The position numbers and the translations under genes were made by a program. Positions 25,614-34,441 of a stretch of DNA of 64,000 nt are shown in pieces (the first letter of the stretch is position 1; each line of letters begins with the position of its first letter). The notes under the pieces were generated by a model that was not told the DNA's origin, did not search any database, and worked only from the letters and a program-made list of their open reading frames with translations. The DNA is from Mesorhizobium waimense (GTDB taxonomy: Bacteria; Pseudomonadota; Alphaproteobacteria; Rhizobiales; Rhizobiaceae): positions 124,001 to 188,000 of the forward strand of contig NZ_QZWZ01000010.1 in assembly GCF_003601975.1 (NCBI RefSeq), given 5' to 3'.

Positions 25614-27015
25614 TCTGCTTTCCCTTCAGGTGGCGGGCGAGATCGGCGAACGGATCGACCGACGCGCGGTCCCTCGGCGACTGCGTCAGCGCCTCGTAGA
25701 TCAGCGGCACCTGGCGCACGGCGATGTCGAGCTCGGCATCGGCGCCGCCTTGATAGGCGCCGAGCAGACGGATGTCGCGCGTGTCCTCGAACCGCGAGAT
25801 CATCGACTTCAGCCGGGTTACCAGCATGCGCTGCTCGGGGCTCCATGCCTTGTCGGCCAGGCGCGAGATCGACGACAGCGGATTGACCGGCGGATAGCGG
25901 CCCTGTTCGGCGATCGAGCGGTCGAGCACGACATGGCCGTCGAGGATGCCGCGCACCGAATCGGCGACCGGGTCGTTGTGGTCGTCGCCGTCGACCAGCA
26001 CCGAAATGATGGCGGTGATCGATCCTTTGCCTTCGACCCCTGGGCCCTCGATGCCGGGTCCGGCCCTCTCGAGCAGCTTGGGCAGATCGGTGAAAACCGA
26101 GGCCGGGTAGCCGCGCGCGACCGGCGGCTCGCCGGTCCCCGTCGCCACCTCGCGCAGCGCATGGGCGAAGCGGGTGATCGAATCCAGCACCAGAAGCACG
26201 CGGTGGCCCTGGTCGCGAAAATGCTCGGCGACGCGCATGGCGGTGTCGGGCGCACGTCGGCGCATCATCGCGCTCTCGTCGCTGGTGGCGACGACGGCCA
26301 CGGTCTTGGCCATGCTCTCGGCGCCGATCGTGTCCTCGAGGAACTCGCGCACCTCACGGCCGCGTTCGCCGATGAGCGCCACGACGACCGTATCGAAGGC
26401 GTCGGCGCCGGCGAGCATGGCCAGCAGCGTCGACTTGCCGACGCCCGATCCGGCAAAGACACCGAGACGCTGGCCAAAGCAGAGCGGAGTGAAGATGTCG
26501 ATGATCCGAACGCCGGTCATGAAGGCGGTGCCGACGCGCTGCCGCGCCATGGCGCCCGGTGTCGTCGTGCCTTCGCCCACGGCGATGCCCGATCTCACCA
26601 GCGGCGGACCGCCGTCGATGACGCGGGTCAGCGCGTCGATGGCACGTCCGCGCCACGAAGCGTGCGGCGTCACCGTCAGCGGGCCGCGCCGGAACACGGC
26701 ATCGCCGATGCCGGCATCGGCGCTGCGTTCGAAAGGCGCCACGACGACCTCGTCGCGAGCGATCTTGACGATCTCGCCACGGCGCGTACCGGCATGGCCG
26801 CGCTGCTCGACGATGTCGCCCAGCCTGGCGATGCCCGACAGGCCGCGCACCTTGTAATGCGTCGGCGAGATTTCGGCGACGCGGCCGCCGCGCCGCAACA
26901 ACGCATCTGGGTCATCGAACCGGTGCCAGATATGCTCCAGCGCCGCCAGCCGGTCCTGCGGCGCGGCGTCGGGCTGCTTTTCGAGGGCGCGTATCGAGGG
27001 CAGGCCGGTCGACAT
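25594..27015 (-). CDS. fliI: Flagellar export ATPase FliI
   Basis: FliI is the hexameric ATPase of the flagellar type III exporter. The 473-residue product has the Walker A sequence AGSGVGKST near residue 190, the Walker B strand VLLVLDSITRFAHALREV about 90 residues later, and the export-ATPase segment GYPASVFTDLPKLLERAG. The start MSTGLPSIRALE (27015) is chosen because it follows the flgF stop by 4 bases and fits family length; an in-frame ATG 16 codons earlier lies inside flgF. Confidence 0.96.
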   Translation of the reverse strand: MSTGLPSIRALEKQPDAAPQDRLAALEHIWHRFDDPDALLRRGGRVAEISPTHYKVRGLSGIARLGDIVEQRGHAGTRRGEIVKIARDEVVVAPFERSADAGIGDAVFRRGPLTVTPHASWRGRAIDALTRVIDGGPPLVRSGIAVGEGTTTPGAMARQRVGTAFMTGVRIIDIFTPLCFGQRLGVFAGSGVGKSTLLAMLAGADAFDTVVVALIGERGREVREFLEDTIGAESMAKTVAVVATSDESAMMRRRAPDTAMRVAEHFRDQGHRVLLVLDSITRFAHALREVATGTGEPPVARGYPASVFTDLPKLLERAGPGIEGPGVEGKGSITAIISVLVDGDDHNDPVADSVRGILDGHVVLDRSIAEQGRYPPVNPLSSISRLADKAWSPEQRMLVTRLKSMISRFEDTRDIRLLGAYQGGADAELDIAVRQVPLIYEALTQSPRDRASVDPFADLARHLKGKQNGDAGE

Positions 27016-27019
27016 GCCG

Positions 27020-27742
27020 CTACTTGGAGCCGAGCGTCTTGATCGCGTCGTCGGTGGTCGCATCGGCCTGGCGTATCAGCGCCGCGGTGTTCTCGAAGGC
27101 GCGCTGGACCATGATCAGTCGGGTCATTTCCAGCACCGGATTGACGTTGGATTCCTCGAGGAACCCTTGCGCGACACCAACATCGGGTCGGTCTGTGACC
27201 GGCTCCGGCGTGCGCGCCGGAACGATGCCCGAATTGCCGTAGCGGACAAAGTTCTGTCCGGGGTCGAAATCGTAGAGACCGATCGCGCCGACGAGCTGAT
27301 CGCCCTGGCGCAGCGAGCCGTCGGCACCGGCCTTGGGTGGGCCGTTGCGCGGGTCGAGCTGGATCGGCGCGCCGCCGCTGTCGAGCACCGGATGGCCCTC
27401 GATCGACATCAGTTCGCCGGCATCGTTCATCGAGAAGCGACCGTCGCGCGTCATCACCGTGCCGACGGGCGTCTCGATGGCGAACCAGGCGTCGCCCTGG
27501 ATGGCAAAGTCGAAGGGATTGCCGGTCTCGGTCATCGGGCCGTGCGCATTGGAAAGATAGGTGTTGCCGGAAGAGGCGAAAGAAACGGACTTCGGTCCGG
27601 TGCCGGAGACGACGTCTTCGAATTTCACGCCGGTGGCACGAAAGCCGATGGTCGAGGCGTTGGCGACATTGTCGGCGATGGTGTCAAGCCGGCGCTCGAG
27701 CGCGATCTGCGACGACAGAGCTACGTAGAGGCTGTCCTGCAT
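27020..27742 (-). CDS. flgF: Proximal rod protein FlgF
   Basis: FlgF is a rod protein. The 240-residue product begins MQDSLYVALSSQIALERRLD with the rod motif TIADNVANASTIGFRATGVK and ends EMTRLIMVQRAFENTAALIR followed by a short tail. The GDAWFAIETPVGTVMTRDGR segment is typical of FlgF/FlgG. It follows the DUF1217 gene by 7 bases and precedes fliI by 4. Confidence 0.95.
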   Translation of the reverse strand: MQDSLYVALSSQIALERRLDTIADNVANASTIGFRATGVKFEDVVSGTGPKSVSFASSGNTYLSNAHGPMTETGNPFDFAIQGDAWFAIETPVGTVMTRDGRFSMNDAGELMSIEGHPVLDSGGAPIQLDPRNGPPKAGADGSLRQGDQLVGAIGLYDFDPGQNFVRYGNSGIVPARTPEPVTDRPDVGVAQGFLEESNVNPVLEMTRLIMVQRAFENTAALIRQADATTDDAIKTLGSK

Positions 27743-27749
27743 AGTGTTC

Positions 27750-28526
27750 TCAGAACCTCAGTTTCTGCATGGCCATCATCAGATCGGTCGATATGCCGAC
27801 CGTGGTCGGCTGGGCGAAGAGCACGCTGACCGATGTCTGCGCCGTCGAGGTCGGGTTGTTGATCTCCCACATGCTGGTGAAGCGGGTGAGGAACTTGCTC
27901 AGCTTTTCGGGGTCGGCGAAATCGGCGATGTCCAGCTTCTGCTCGAACGCCTGCGCCTGCTTGTCGATGTCGGCGGAGGCGAAGGAATCGGGCAGGCCGA
28001 GCGCGTTGCGAACCACGCTGGCAAGCGCAGTATCGGCAAGCACGTCGTACCAGTTGGTGATGCTGGACGCCTTGCGGTCGAAGTACAGCGCCAGCCGCAC
28101 GCCTTCATTGGTCTCGCCGGCATTTTCCTCCAGCGTCTGGCGCATGTATTTGTCGACCGTGCCCTGCTGGGCGGCGGGGAACAGCGTGGCGGTATCGTCG
28201 TAGGCGGCGAAATTGAACGCCTTGACGAATTCGGCGTAGCGCTTGTCGGTCAGCTTGTTGGCGAAGCTGTCCTCGTCGGCGACGCCTTCCTTCAGTGCCT
28301 TGACCATGAATGCCTTGGCATAAGCCATGTCGCCGAGGCCGAATGCCTTCATGGCATAGGTGAAAAGGCGGGTGTCCTTGACGAAATCGTCGATCGTTTT
28401 GACGTTGCCGATGTTGGCAAGATAGTAATCGGTGTCGCGCTTCACGACGGGCTGTGCCTCGACCTGGTCGAGTGCCTTGGGGATGTCCTTGGCGATAAGC
28501 TGGTAGCTCGTATAGGTGTTCAACAC
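27750..28526 (-). CDS. DUF1217 flagellar-cluster protein
   Basis: A 258-residue DUF1217 protein, a family found in alphaproteobacterial flagellar clusters. It opens LNTYTSYQLIAKDIPKALDQ and has recurring helical blocks (FVKDTRLFTYAMKAFGLGDM; FVKAFNFAAYDD), ending MMAMQKLRF. The biochemical role is not established. The start is the GTG at 28526, with GGAGG six bases upstream; the open frame extends further upstream but through the promoter region. It is first in the long minus-strand operon ending at fliP and diverges from motA. Confidence 0.82.
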   Translation of the reverse strand: MLNTYTSYQLIAKDIPKALDQVEAQPVVKRDTDYYLANIGNVKTIDDFVKDTRLFTYAMKAFGLGDMAYAKAFMVKALKEGVADEDSFANKLTDKRYAEFVKAFNFAAYDDTATLFPAAQQGTVDKYMRQTLEENAGETNEGVRLALYFDRKASSITNWYDVLADTALASVVRNALGLPDSFASADIDKQAQAFEQKLDIADFADPEKLSKFLTRFTSMWEINNPTSTAQTSVSVLFAQPTTVGISTDLMMAMQKLRF

Positions 28527-28576
28527 GCTGCGCCTCCGGCCGAAGCTATCCCTGGACAATAGCCTCACTTCCTTGC

Positions 28577-28624
28577 GCGAAGCTGAATCGGTGTCGGACA
28601 TGTTCGCGACACTCAGTGCTTCGC
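28577..28624. promoter_or_regulatory. Nested dyad in the divergent flgF/motA operon promoter region
   Basis: Two inverted repeats are nested around the same centre: outer GCGAAGC (28577-28583) with GCTTCGC (28618-28624), inner GTGTCG (28591-28596) with CGACAC (28607-28612). The centre is about 75 bp before the DUF1217 start and 101 bp before the motA start. The symmetry suggests a shared operator, possibly for VisNR or FtcR (inference). Confidence 0.55.
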
Positions 28625-28701
28625 GACATCGGGGATTCAAGCCTCACACAAGGCACGGAGACTATCCGTTGATGCTGAAGTGACATGCGGAAGGATCTTG
28701 C

Positions 28702-29577
28702 GTGGGCATTCTGATCGGACTGGTGGTGACGCTCGGCTGCGTTCTCGGCGGCTTCATGGCCATGGGCGGCCATCTTCATGTGCTGATGCAGCCGTGGGAA
28801 GCGGTGATCATCTGCGGTGCGGCACTTGGCACCTTTCTCGTCGCCAACCCGATGAAGACCGTCAAGGATACCGGCAAAGGCATTCTCGAAGCCTTCAAGC
28901 AGGCTGTACCGAAGGAGCGGGACTATCTCGAAACGCTCGGCGTATTGCACAGCCTGATGCGCGAGCTACGGTCCAAGTCACGCAGCGAGGTCGAGGCGCA
29001 TATCGACAATCCGGAGGAATCGGCGATCTTCCAGGCATTCCCGACGGTGCTGCACAACCATGACCTGACGCATTTCATTTGCGACTACTGCCGCATCATC
29101 ATCATCGGCAATGCGCGCTCGCATGAGATCGAGGCGCTGATGGACGAGGAGATCCATACTATCAAGACCGACAAGATGAAGGCCTATCATGCCCTGGTGG
29201 CGGTGGGTGACGGCCTGCCTGCGCTTGGCATCGTGGCCGCCGTGCTCGGCGTGGTCAAGGCGATGGGCGCGCTCGACCAGTCGCCGGAAATCCTCGGCGG
29301 CCTGATCGGCGCGGCGCTTGTCGGAACCTTCCTCGGCATCTTCCTGTCCTATGCGCTGGTCGGGCCGGTCGCCACCAAGATCAAGACCGTGCGTGAGAAG
29401 CGGAACCGGCTCTACATCATCGTCAAGCAGACCTTGCTGGCCTATATGAACGGCGCCCTGCCGCAGGTCGCGATCGAGTTCGGGCGCAAGACCATCTCGT
29501 CCTACGAGCGGCCGACGATCGACGCCGTCGAGCAGAGCACGATGAACGCCGGCACGGCCGAGAAGAAAGCGGCCTGA
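28702..29577 (+). CDS. motA: Flagellar stator protein MotA
   Basis: MotA is the proton-channel stator subunit. The 291-residue product has four hydrophobic segments (about 2-22, 30-48, 170-195, 205-228) with a large cytoplasmic loop between 2 and 3, and the conserved [20 protein letters not shown] stretch. The start is GTG at 28702 preceded by GAAGGA. It heads the plus-strand motA-fliM-fliN-fliG-flhB operon, while its partner MotB is encoded about 15 kb away. Confidence 0.95.
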   Translation: MGILIGLVVTLGCVLGGFMAMGGHLHVLMQPWEAVIICGAALGTFLVANPMKTVKDTGKGILEAFKQAVPKERDYLETLGVLHSLMRELRSKSRSEVEAHIDNPEESAIFQAFPTVLHNHDLTHFICDYCRIIIIGNARSHEIEALMDEEIHTIKTDKMKAYHALVAVGDGLPALGIVAAVLGVVKAMGALDQSPEILGGLIGAALVGTFLGIFLSYALVGPVATKIKTVREKRNRLYIIVKQTLLAYMNGALPQVAIEFGRKTISSYERPTIDAVEQSTMNAGTAEKKAA

Positions 29578-29608
29578 GCATGCGCAGCGACAGAGGCCGT
29601 TCGCCGTC

Positions 29609-30544
29609 ATGACCAGTCCAGGCAGTCCGTCCGAGACCCGTTCCCTGATCATCGAACGCCTGGTCGGCGACAGCGGCGAGGCCGCTCATGTCATCGGCGC
29701 CGGGCGCGGGATGGCCGAGCGCGCTGTGCCGCTTCTGCAGAAGAGCCTTGCCGGTGAGCTTGGCGCTCAAGTCACCGTCGACCTGCGCGCGGTCGAAGTA
29801 AGCCGCGTTCCCGATGCGCGCGCGTATGCCGGCGATACCTTCGCCATGACCATCGTTGCCTCGCCGACGTCGTCCGACGCCATGACGCTGGTGATCGATG
29901 CGCCCGCTATCGCGGTGATGGTCTGTGCCCTGTTCGGAGGCGATCCGGACCTGCCGGTCTCGCCGATCGAGCGCGAGCTGTCGCAGATCGAGACCGACGT
30001 CGCGACGACGGTGTTCCAGGAAGTCGCGCAGGCCCTGAACGGATCGGGCAGGCGCTCGCTCGAGCTGCGGCTGCCGGTACAGCGCGCGATGTCGGGTGCG
30101 GAGGCCAGGCGGCGCGTGCTGCGCGACGGAGCGGCGGTCCGCATGGTGTTCGGCATCTCGACGCCGACCGATAGCGGCACGGTCACGGTGATGATCCCGC
30201 AACGCATCCTGCTTGCCACCCGTGGCGGCGCGGCCGGTGCCAATGACGACCAGACGACGGGGTCCGACTGGCGGGCCCGCTTCTCGGAAGAGGTGATGCG
30301 CTCGACGGTGGCGCTAGAAGCAACCATGCCGCTCGCGCGGCTGACGCTTGGCGACCTCGCCAGCCTCGAGGTCGGGCAGATCATCGAATTCGAGGAGACT
30401 GCGCAATCGCAGGCGCGGCTCAGCGCGCGCGACAAGACGCTGTTCGTTTGCGAGTTCGGCAAGCTCGGCCAGAATTACACCGTCCGCGTCCGCCATCCCT
30501 ACGATGCCGGGCAGGACTTCATCGACGGGCTGATGCCGGGCTGA
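29609..30544 (+). CDS. fliM: Flagellar motor switch protein FliM
   Basis: FliM links phosphorylated CheY to the switch. The 311-residue product has a CheC-like middle domain ([20 protein letters not shown] ... VDAP-type core) and a C-terminal SpoA domain ([20 protein letters not shown] ... [16 protein letters not shown]). The canonical N-terminal CheY-binding peptide (LSQxEIDALL) is not visible; the N-terminus reads [20 protein letters not shown]. It lies 31 bp after motA and 34 bp before fliN. Confidence 0.9.
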   Translation: MTSPGSPSETRSLIIERLVGDSGEAAHVIGAGRGMAERAVPLLQKSLAGELGAQVTVDLRAVEVSRVPDARAYAGDTFAMTIVASPTSSDAMTLVIDAPAIAVMVCALFGGDPDLPVSPIERELSQIETDVATTVFQEVAQALNGSGRRSLELRLPVQRAMSGAEARRRVLRDGAAVRMVFGISTPTDSGTVTVMIPQRILLATRGGAAGANDDQTTGSDWRARFSEEVMRSTVALEATMPLARLTLGDLASLEVGQIIEFEETAQSQARLSARDKTLFVCEFGKLGQNYTVRVRHPYDAGQDFIDGLMPG

Positions 30545-30578
30545 CGCCGGCAGGCTCGAGTTTTTTGGGAGACGATCA

Positions 30579-30965
30579 ATGGCCAAGACCAAGGTGGAAG
30601 CCGACCTCGACCAGCCGGACGAGCAACTCGACCGTGCCATCGAGGAACTGCGCGGCGTTCTCCAGGAAGAGGAGAAGCGTCCGGACGTTGCCTTGCGCGC
30701 GGCATCGGGTGCCAATTCGAACATTATCATGACCATCCCGGTCGATGTGCAGATCATCCTCGGCAGCACCGAAATGCCGGTGTCCGAGCTGATGGCGTTG
30801 CAGAAGGGCTCGACGGTGGCGCTCAACCGGCGCATCGGCGAACCTGTCGACGTGGTGGTCAACGGCCGCAAGATCGCGCGCGGCGAGATCACCGTGCTCG
30901 AAAGCGACCCATCGCGCTTCGGCATCAGGCTGACCGAAATCATCGCGGCCACGAAGAGCGCATAG
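30579..30965 (+). CDS. fliN: Flagellar motor switch protein FliN
   Basis: FliN is the lower C-ring subunit and helps deliver export cargo. The 128-residue product has a charged variable N-terminus (about 1-45) and one SpoA domain: [55 protein letters not shown]. Length and domain are normal. It is preceded by GGGAG and lies between fliM and fliG. Confidence 0.95.
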   Translation: MAKTKVEADLDQPDEQLDRAIEELRGVLQEEEKRPDVALRAASGANSNIIMTIPVDVQIILGSTEMPVSELMALQKGSTVALNRRIGEPVDVVVNGRKIARGEITVLESDPSRFGIRLTEIIAATKSA

Positions 30966-30995
30966 GATAACCGGCGTGCCGCAGGGACAGACAGC

Positions 30996-32009
30996 ATGAC
31001 GACGCTTACCACGCTGACGCGCCCGCAGAAGGCCGCCGCCATACTGGTGGCAATGGGCAAGCCCTCGGCCAGCCGGCTGCTGAAATTCTTCAAGCAGAAG
31101 GAACTGAAGGCGCTGATCGAGGGGGCGCGGCTGCTGCGCACGATTCCGCAGAGCGACCTCGAACGCATCGTCGCCGAATTCGAGGCCGAGTTCACCGAAG
31201 GCGCGGGACTGCTCGATTCCGCCGACAGGATGGACACGATCCTCAATGAATCGCTGTCGCCGGAAGAAATGAGTGCCATCATGGGCGACAAGAAATTCGA
31301 GGTGGCGCCGGAGCGGCCGCAGCCGATCTGGCCCGATCTGGAGAAGCTCGAGCCGGCGCGGCTCGGCACCTTCCTCGCCTGCGAGCACGCACAGACCGCG
31401 GCCATGGTGCTGTCGAAGCTTGCCCCGCAAGCGGCGGCGAACGTACTGCTGACGATGGCAAAGCCGATGCGCGGCGGGATCATCAAGCGCATGGTGACGA
31501 TGGCGACCATTCCGGATGCGGCCGCGAAGATCGTCGAAAGCCAATTGCGCTCGAGCTTGCTGTCGCAAGCTGCGACCAAGGATATTTCGGCAGGCCAGGC
31601 GCGGGTCGCCAGCGTGCTCAACGAAATGGACAAGCCGCAGCTCGAAGAGGTCATGCAGGATCTGGAGGAGGCTGGCACGCCCGATTTGGATGGCGTCAGG
31701 TCGCGGCTGTTCGCCTTCGACGACCTGCCGTTGCTGACCCAGAAGGCACGGGTGCTTCTGTTCGACGGGCTGTCGACGGAGCTAGTCACGCTGGCACTGC
31801 GCGGCGCGCCGCCAGCGCTGACCGAATCTGTGCTGTCGGCAATCGGCGCACGCTCGCGGCGCATGATCGAAGCCGAACTCGGGCAGGGCTCGGAAGGCAT
31901 CGCCCTTGCCGATATCATGGCGGCCCGCAAGACGATTGCGGTGGCGACGATCCGGCTGTCGCGCGAGGGGGCTTTCGAGCTGCCCGCGACGCAGAACGCT
32001 GCAGCCTGA
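30996..32009 (+). CDS. fliG: Flagellar motor switch protein FliG
   Basis: FliG carries the torque residues facing MotA. The 337-residue product has three helical domains; PQKAAAILVAMGKPSASRLL is the N-terminal FliF-binding region and LAPQAAANVLLTMAKPMRGG the middle domain. The C-terminal domain includes FAFDDLPLLTQKARVLLFDG, the FliG torque helix segment, and LIEAELGQGSE-like ARSRRMIEAELGQGSEGIAL. It lies between fliN and flhB. Confidence 0.95.
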   Translation: MTTLTTLTRPQKAAAILVAMGKPSASRLLKFFKQKELKALIEGARLLRTIPQSDLERIVAEFEAEFTEGAGLLDSADRMDTILNESLSPEEMSAIMGDKKFEVAPERPQPIWPDLEKLEPARLGTFLACEHAQTAAMVLSKLAPQAAANVLLTMAKPMRGGIIKRMVTMATIPDAAAKIVESQLRSSLLSQAATKDISAGQARVASVLNEMDKPQLEEVMQDLEEAGTPDLDGVRSRLFAFDDLPLLTQKARVLLFDGLSTELVTLALRGAPPALTESVLSAIGARSRRMIEAELGQGSEGIALADIMAARKTIAVATIRLSREGAFELPATQNAAA

Positions 32010-32033
32010 TGACAACGAGTGGGCTAGTCCAAG

Positions 32034-33116
32034 ATGGCTGAGGCGGCCGACAAGGACTCGAAAACCGAGGAAGCCACAGAAAAGAAGATCCGAGACACAA
32101 TCGAACAGGGCAAGCTGCCCCATTCGCGCGAGACCGCCCTCTTCACGTCCTTCGTCGCCATACTGGTGTTTACCGTCTTCTACGCCAAGGACGCCATCGT
32201 CGACCTTGGTATGTTCCTGTCGATGTTCCTGGAGAAGCCGGAAGCCTGGCCGATGGACACCGAGACCGATGTCATCGCGCTCTACAAGACCGTCATGATC
32301 GAGATCGGCCGCGCTGTCGTCAGCCTGCTGGTGCTGCTGGTGGTGGCCGGCGTCGGCGCTTCGGTGTTCCAGAACATGCCGCAATTCGTCGGCGAGCGGG
32401 TCAGGCCGCAACTGTCGCGCATTTCGGTCACCAAGGGCTGGAGCCGGCTGTTCGGCGTGCAGGGCTTCGTCGAGTTCCTGAAATCGCTGGGCAAGCTCGG
32501 CTTTGCCGTCGTCGTGCTCTTCTTCACGCTGTCGGAGGACCACCGCAAGCTGCTCGCCGGGATGATCACCAACCCGGTCGCCTTCGGCCTTGTCATCCGG
32601 GGCATCGCCGTCGACATCCTGGTGGCGATCATCTTCGTCATGGGACTGATTGCGACGGTCGACCTGGTCTGGTCACGCTTCCACTGGAAACAGGACCTGC
32701 GCATGAGCAAGCAGGAGGTCAAGGACGAGATGAAGCAGGCGGAAGGCGATCCGATCGTCAAGTCGCGGCTCAGATCGCTGGCGCGCGACCGCGCACGCAA
32801 GCGGATGATGACGGCGGTGCCGCGCGCGACGCTGATCATTGCCAACCCGACCCATTTCTCGATCGCGCTGAAATACGTCCGCGACGAGGATGCGGCGCCG
32901 CTGGTGCTGGCCAAGGGCCAGGATCTGGTGGCGCTCAAGATCCGCGAGATCGCCAGGGAGAACAATATCCCGATCTTCGAGGACGTTGCGCTTGCCCGCT
33001 CCATGTACAAGCAAGTTTCGGTTGATAGCGTGATCCCGTCGCAATTCTATCAGGCCGTCGCCGAGCTGGTGCGGATCGTCTACTCGAAAAAGGCAGAGCG
33101 CAGACTGACCTCATGA
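32034..33116 (+). CDS. flhB: Flagellar export switch protein FlhB
   Basis: FlhB sets export substrate specificity. The 360-residue product has an N-terminal KTEEATEKKIRDTIEQGKLP, four membrane helices (about 35-58, 88-115, 145-167, 185-210), and a cytoplasmic domain with the autocleavage site Asn271-Pro-Thr-His (LIIANPTHFSIALKY). It overlaps the following small orf by 4 bases, suggesting translational coupling. Confidence 0.96.
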   Translation: MAEAADKDSKTEEATEKKIRDTIEQGKLPHSRETALFTSFVAILVFTVFYAKDAIVDLGMFLSMFLEKPEAWPMDTETDVIALYKTVMIEIGRAVVSLLVLLVVAGVGASVFQNMPQFVGERVRPQLSRISVTKGWSRLFGVQGFVEFLKSLGKLGFAVVVLFFTLSEDHRKLLAGMITNPVAFGLVIRGIAVDILVAIIFVMGLIATVDLVWSRFHWKQDLRMSKQEVKDEMKQAEGDPIVKSRLRSLARDRARKRMMTAVPRATLIIANPTHFSIALKYVRDEDAAPLVLAKGQDLVALKIREIARENNIPIFEDVALARSMYKQVSVDSVIPSQFYQAVAELVRIVYSKKAERRLTS

Positions 33117-33547
33117 ACCGGCAACCTTACGCAAAATCCCGCGAGATCATCGTCGCCAGCGCCATCGAGCAGGTGATCGCCGAGCTCCGGCTGATCGATG
33201 TCGCCGACTACATCGCCTTCATCCGGCTGGAACATTTCGCCTGCCTGTCGGACCTGGTGGATTCGGCGGCCGAGCTGTTCTTCATGGCCGGCACGCTCAG
33301 GCTCGGCCATGGCGGCGAGGCCCATGTCGACTGGAGCGGCAGTCCGCGCATCGTGCTGGATCTGGAGCTCAGGCCGCCCGGCGTCACCGTCTATTTCCAG
33401 CTGACGCTGAGCGAAGACAAGTCTTCGGTGGCGGTCAATTACGTGTCGTTCGAAAAGCCTGGCGAAAACCCCGAGCACAACACCGCCTTGCTGGAAGCGG
33501 TGATCGACCAGGCACGCATCCGCAGGACCGAGCCGCTCGCCTTCTAA
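33113..33547 (+). CDS. Small conserved orf coupled to flhB (unknown function)
   Basis: A 144-residue soluble protein with no recognised domain, beginning MNRQPYAKSREIIVASAIEQ and ending IRRTEPLAF. It is rich in beta-strand-like segments after about residue 65 (VDWSGSPRIVLDLELRPPGV). The ATG overlaps the flhB stop (ATGA), so it is the last cistron of the motA operon. A small orf next to flhB and visR is conserved in rhizobia, which argues for a motility role, but none is known to me. Confidence 0.75.
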   Translation: MNRQPYAKSREIIVASAIEQVIAELRLIDVADYIAFIRLEHFACLSDLVDSAAELFFMAGTLRLGHGGEAHVDWSGSPRIVLDLELRPPGVTVYFQLTLSEDKSSVAVNYVSFEKPGENPEHNTALLEAVIDQARIRRTEPLAF

Positions 33548-33670
33548 AATCAGGCACTTGTTGGTGGGGAGTACATCGCGCCGGGCACGCTTCGTGCGCC
33601 CGCGTTTCAGGATGTTCTTGCCGCCGAACCGTCGACCGCCCTCGGTCATTTCCGATGCGAATTCCCAAGC

Positions 33671-34441
33671 CTATTCGATCAGCCCCAGCCGTAGTGCCTT
33701 GGCCACCGCCTGGTTGCGGTTGACGGCGTTGAGCTTCTGCGTCGACTGGGTCAGGTATTGGTTGGCGGTGTGCACCGACAGCTTCAGCAGCTTTGCGATC
33801 TCCTCGCTGGTGTTGCCGTTGGCGGTCAGCTTCAGGCATTCGAGCTCGCGCTTGGAGATCGACCGCATCCTGCCGGCGTCGCTCGGGCGCATGCGGGCGA
33901 CCGCGGCAAACAGCGTGAAGCTGCGCGCATGGATTTCGTAGAGCGAGTCTTGCGGCAAGACGATTTCCGAGCCCAGGAAAACGACAAGCCCGCACTGGCC
34001 GCGATCGGCATGAACGGGGAAGGCAATGCCATTGGTGCCCGGCGCCAAAGGTGCGGTCCGTTCCGACCAGGCGAGGTCCTTGAAGGTTTCCTGCGAGCTG
34101 GCAATGCCGTCGTCGGTCCACCAGCGCGGCGCCGTCGAAATGCGGGTGTGGCGCACCATGTCCTCGCCATTGGCGCCGGAGATGAATTTGGTCGCTACGG
34201 CCGTGCTGGGATAGTCGGAATCGAAGCAGGGGACGAGACGTGCCCGCTCGGCCGATGGACTGACGAAGAACAGGCCGAAGGCCGAGGCGTTGATGTCGAC
34301 GGCGATCCAGCGGCAGCGGCGCACGGCATCCGGAATGGTAACGGCGTGATGCGTTTCGGAACCGAGCGAGAAGGCACCGAACGGATTGCGCTGCTCGTTG
34401 AAAAGGGCTTCGGCCGCTTCCTTGACAAGTGCGTGTTTCAA
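33671..34441 (-). CDS. visR: LuxR-type motility master regulator VisR
   Basis: VisR pairs with VisN to form the global activator of rhizobial motility genes. The 256-residue product has an N-terminal sensor-like domain (about 1-185) and a LuxR-type HTH: SISKRELECLKLTANGNTSE followed by EIAKLLKLSVHTANQYLTQS. The start is inferred as TTG at 34441 because it overlaps the visN stop (TTTGA) and gives family length; longer openings lie inside visN. It converges with the flhB-orf transcript; the 123-bp gap has a weak GC hairpin near 33585-33597. Confidence 0.88.
   Translation of the reverse strand: MKHALVKEAAEALFNEQRNPFGAFSLGSETHHAVTIPDAVRRCRWIAVDINASAFGLFFVSPSAERARLVPCFDSDYPSTAVATKFISGANGEDMVRHTRISTAPRWWTDDGIASSQETFKDLAWSERTAPLAPGTNGIAFPVHADRGQCGLVVFLGSEIVLPQDSLYEIHARSFTLFAAVARMRPSDAGRMRSISKRELECLKLTANGNTSEEIAKLLKLSVHTANQYLTQSTQKLNAVNRNQAVAKALRLGLIE

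Noticed and set aside
30314-31930. 538-codon minus-strand frame across fliM-fliN-fliG
   Set aside because: The plus strand encodes three recognisable switch proteins with ribosome sites. The antisense product is Ser/Arg-rich with no domain.
33585-33597. Short GC hairpin between the flhB-coupled orf and visR
   Set aside because: The stem is only 5 bp with a bulged extension and has no T-run, so it was not called as a bidirectional terminator.
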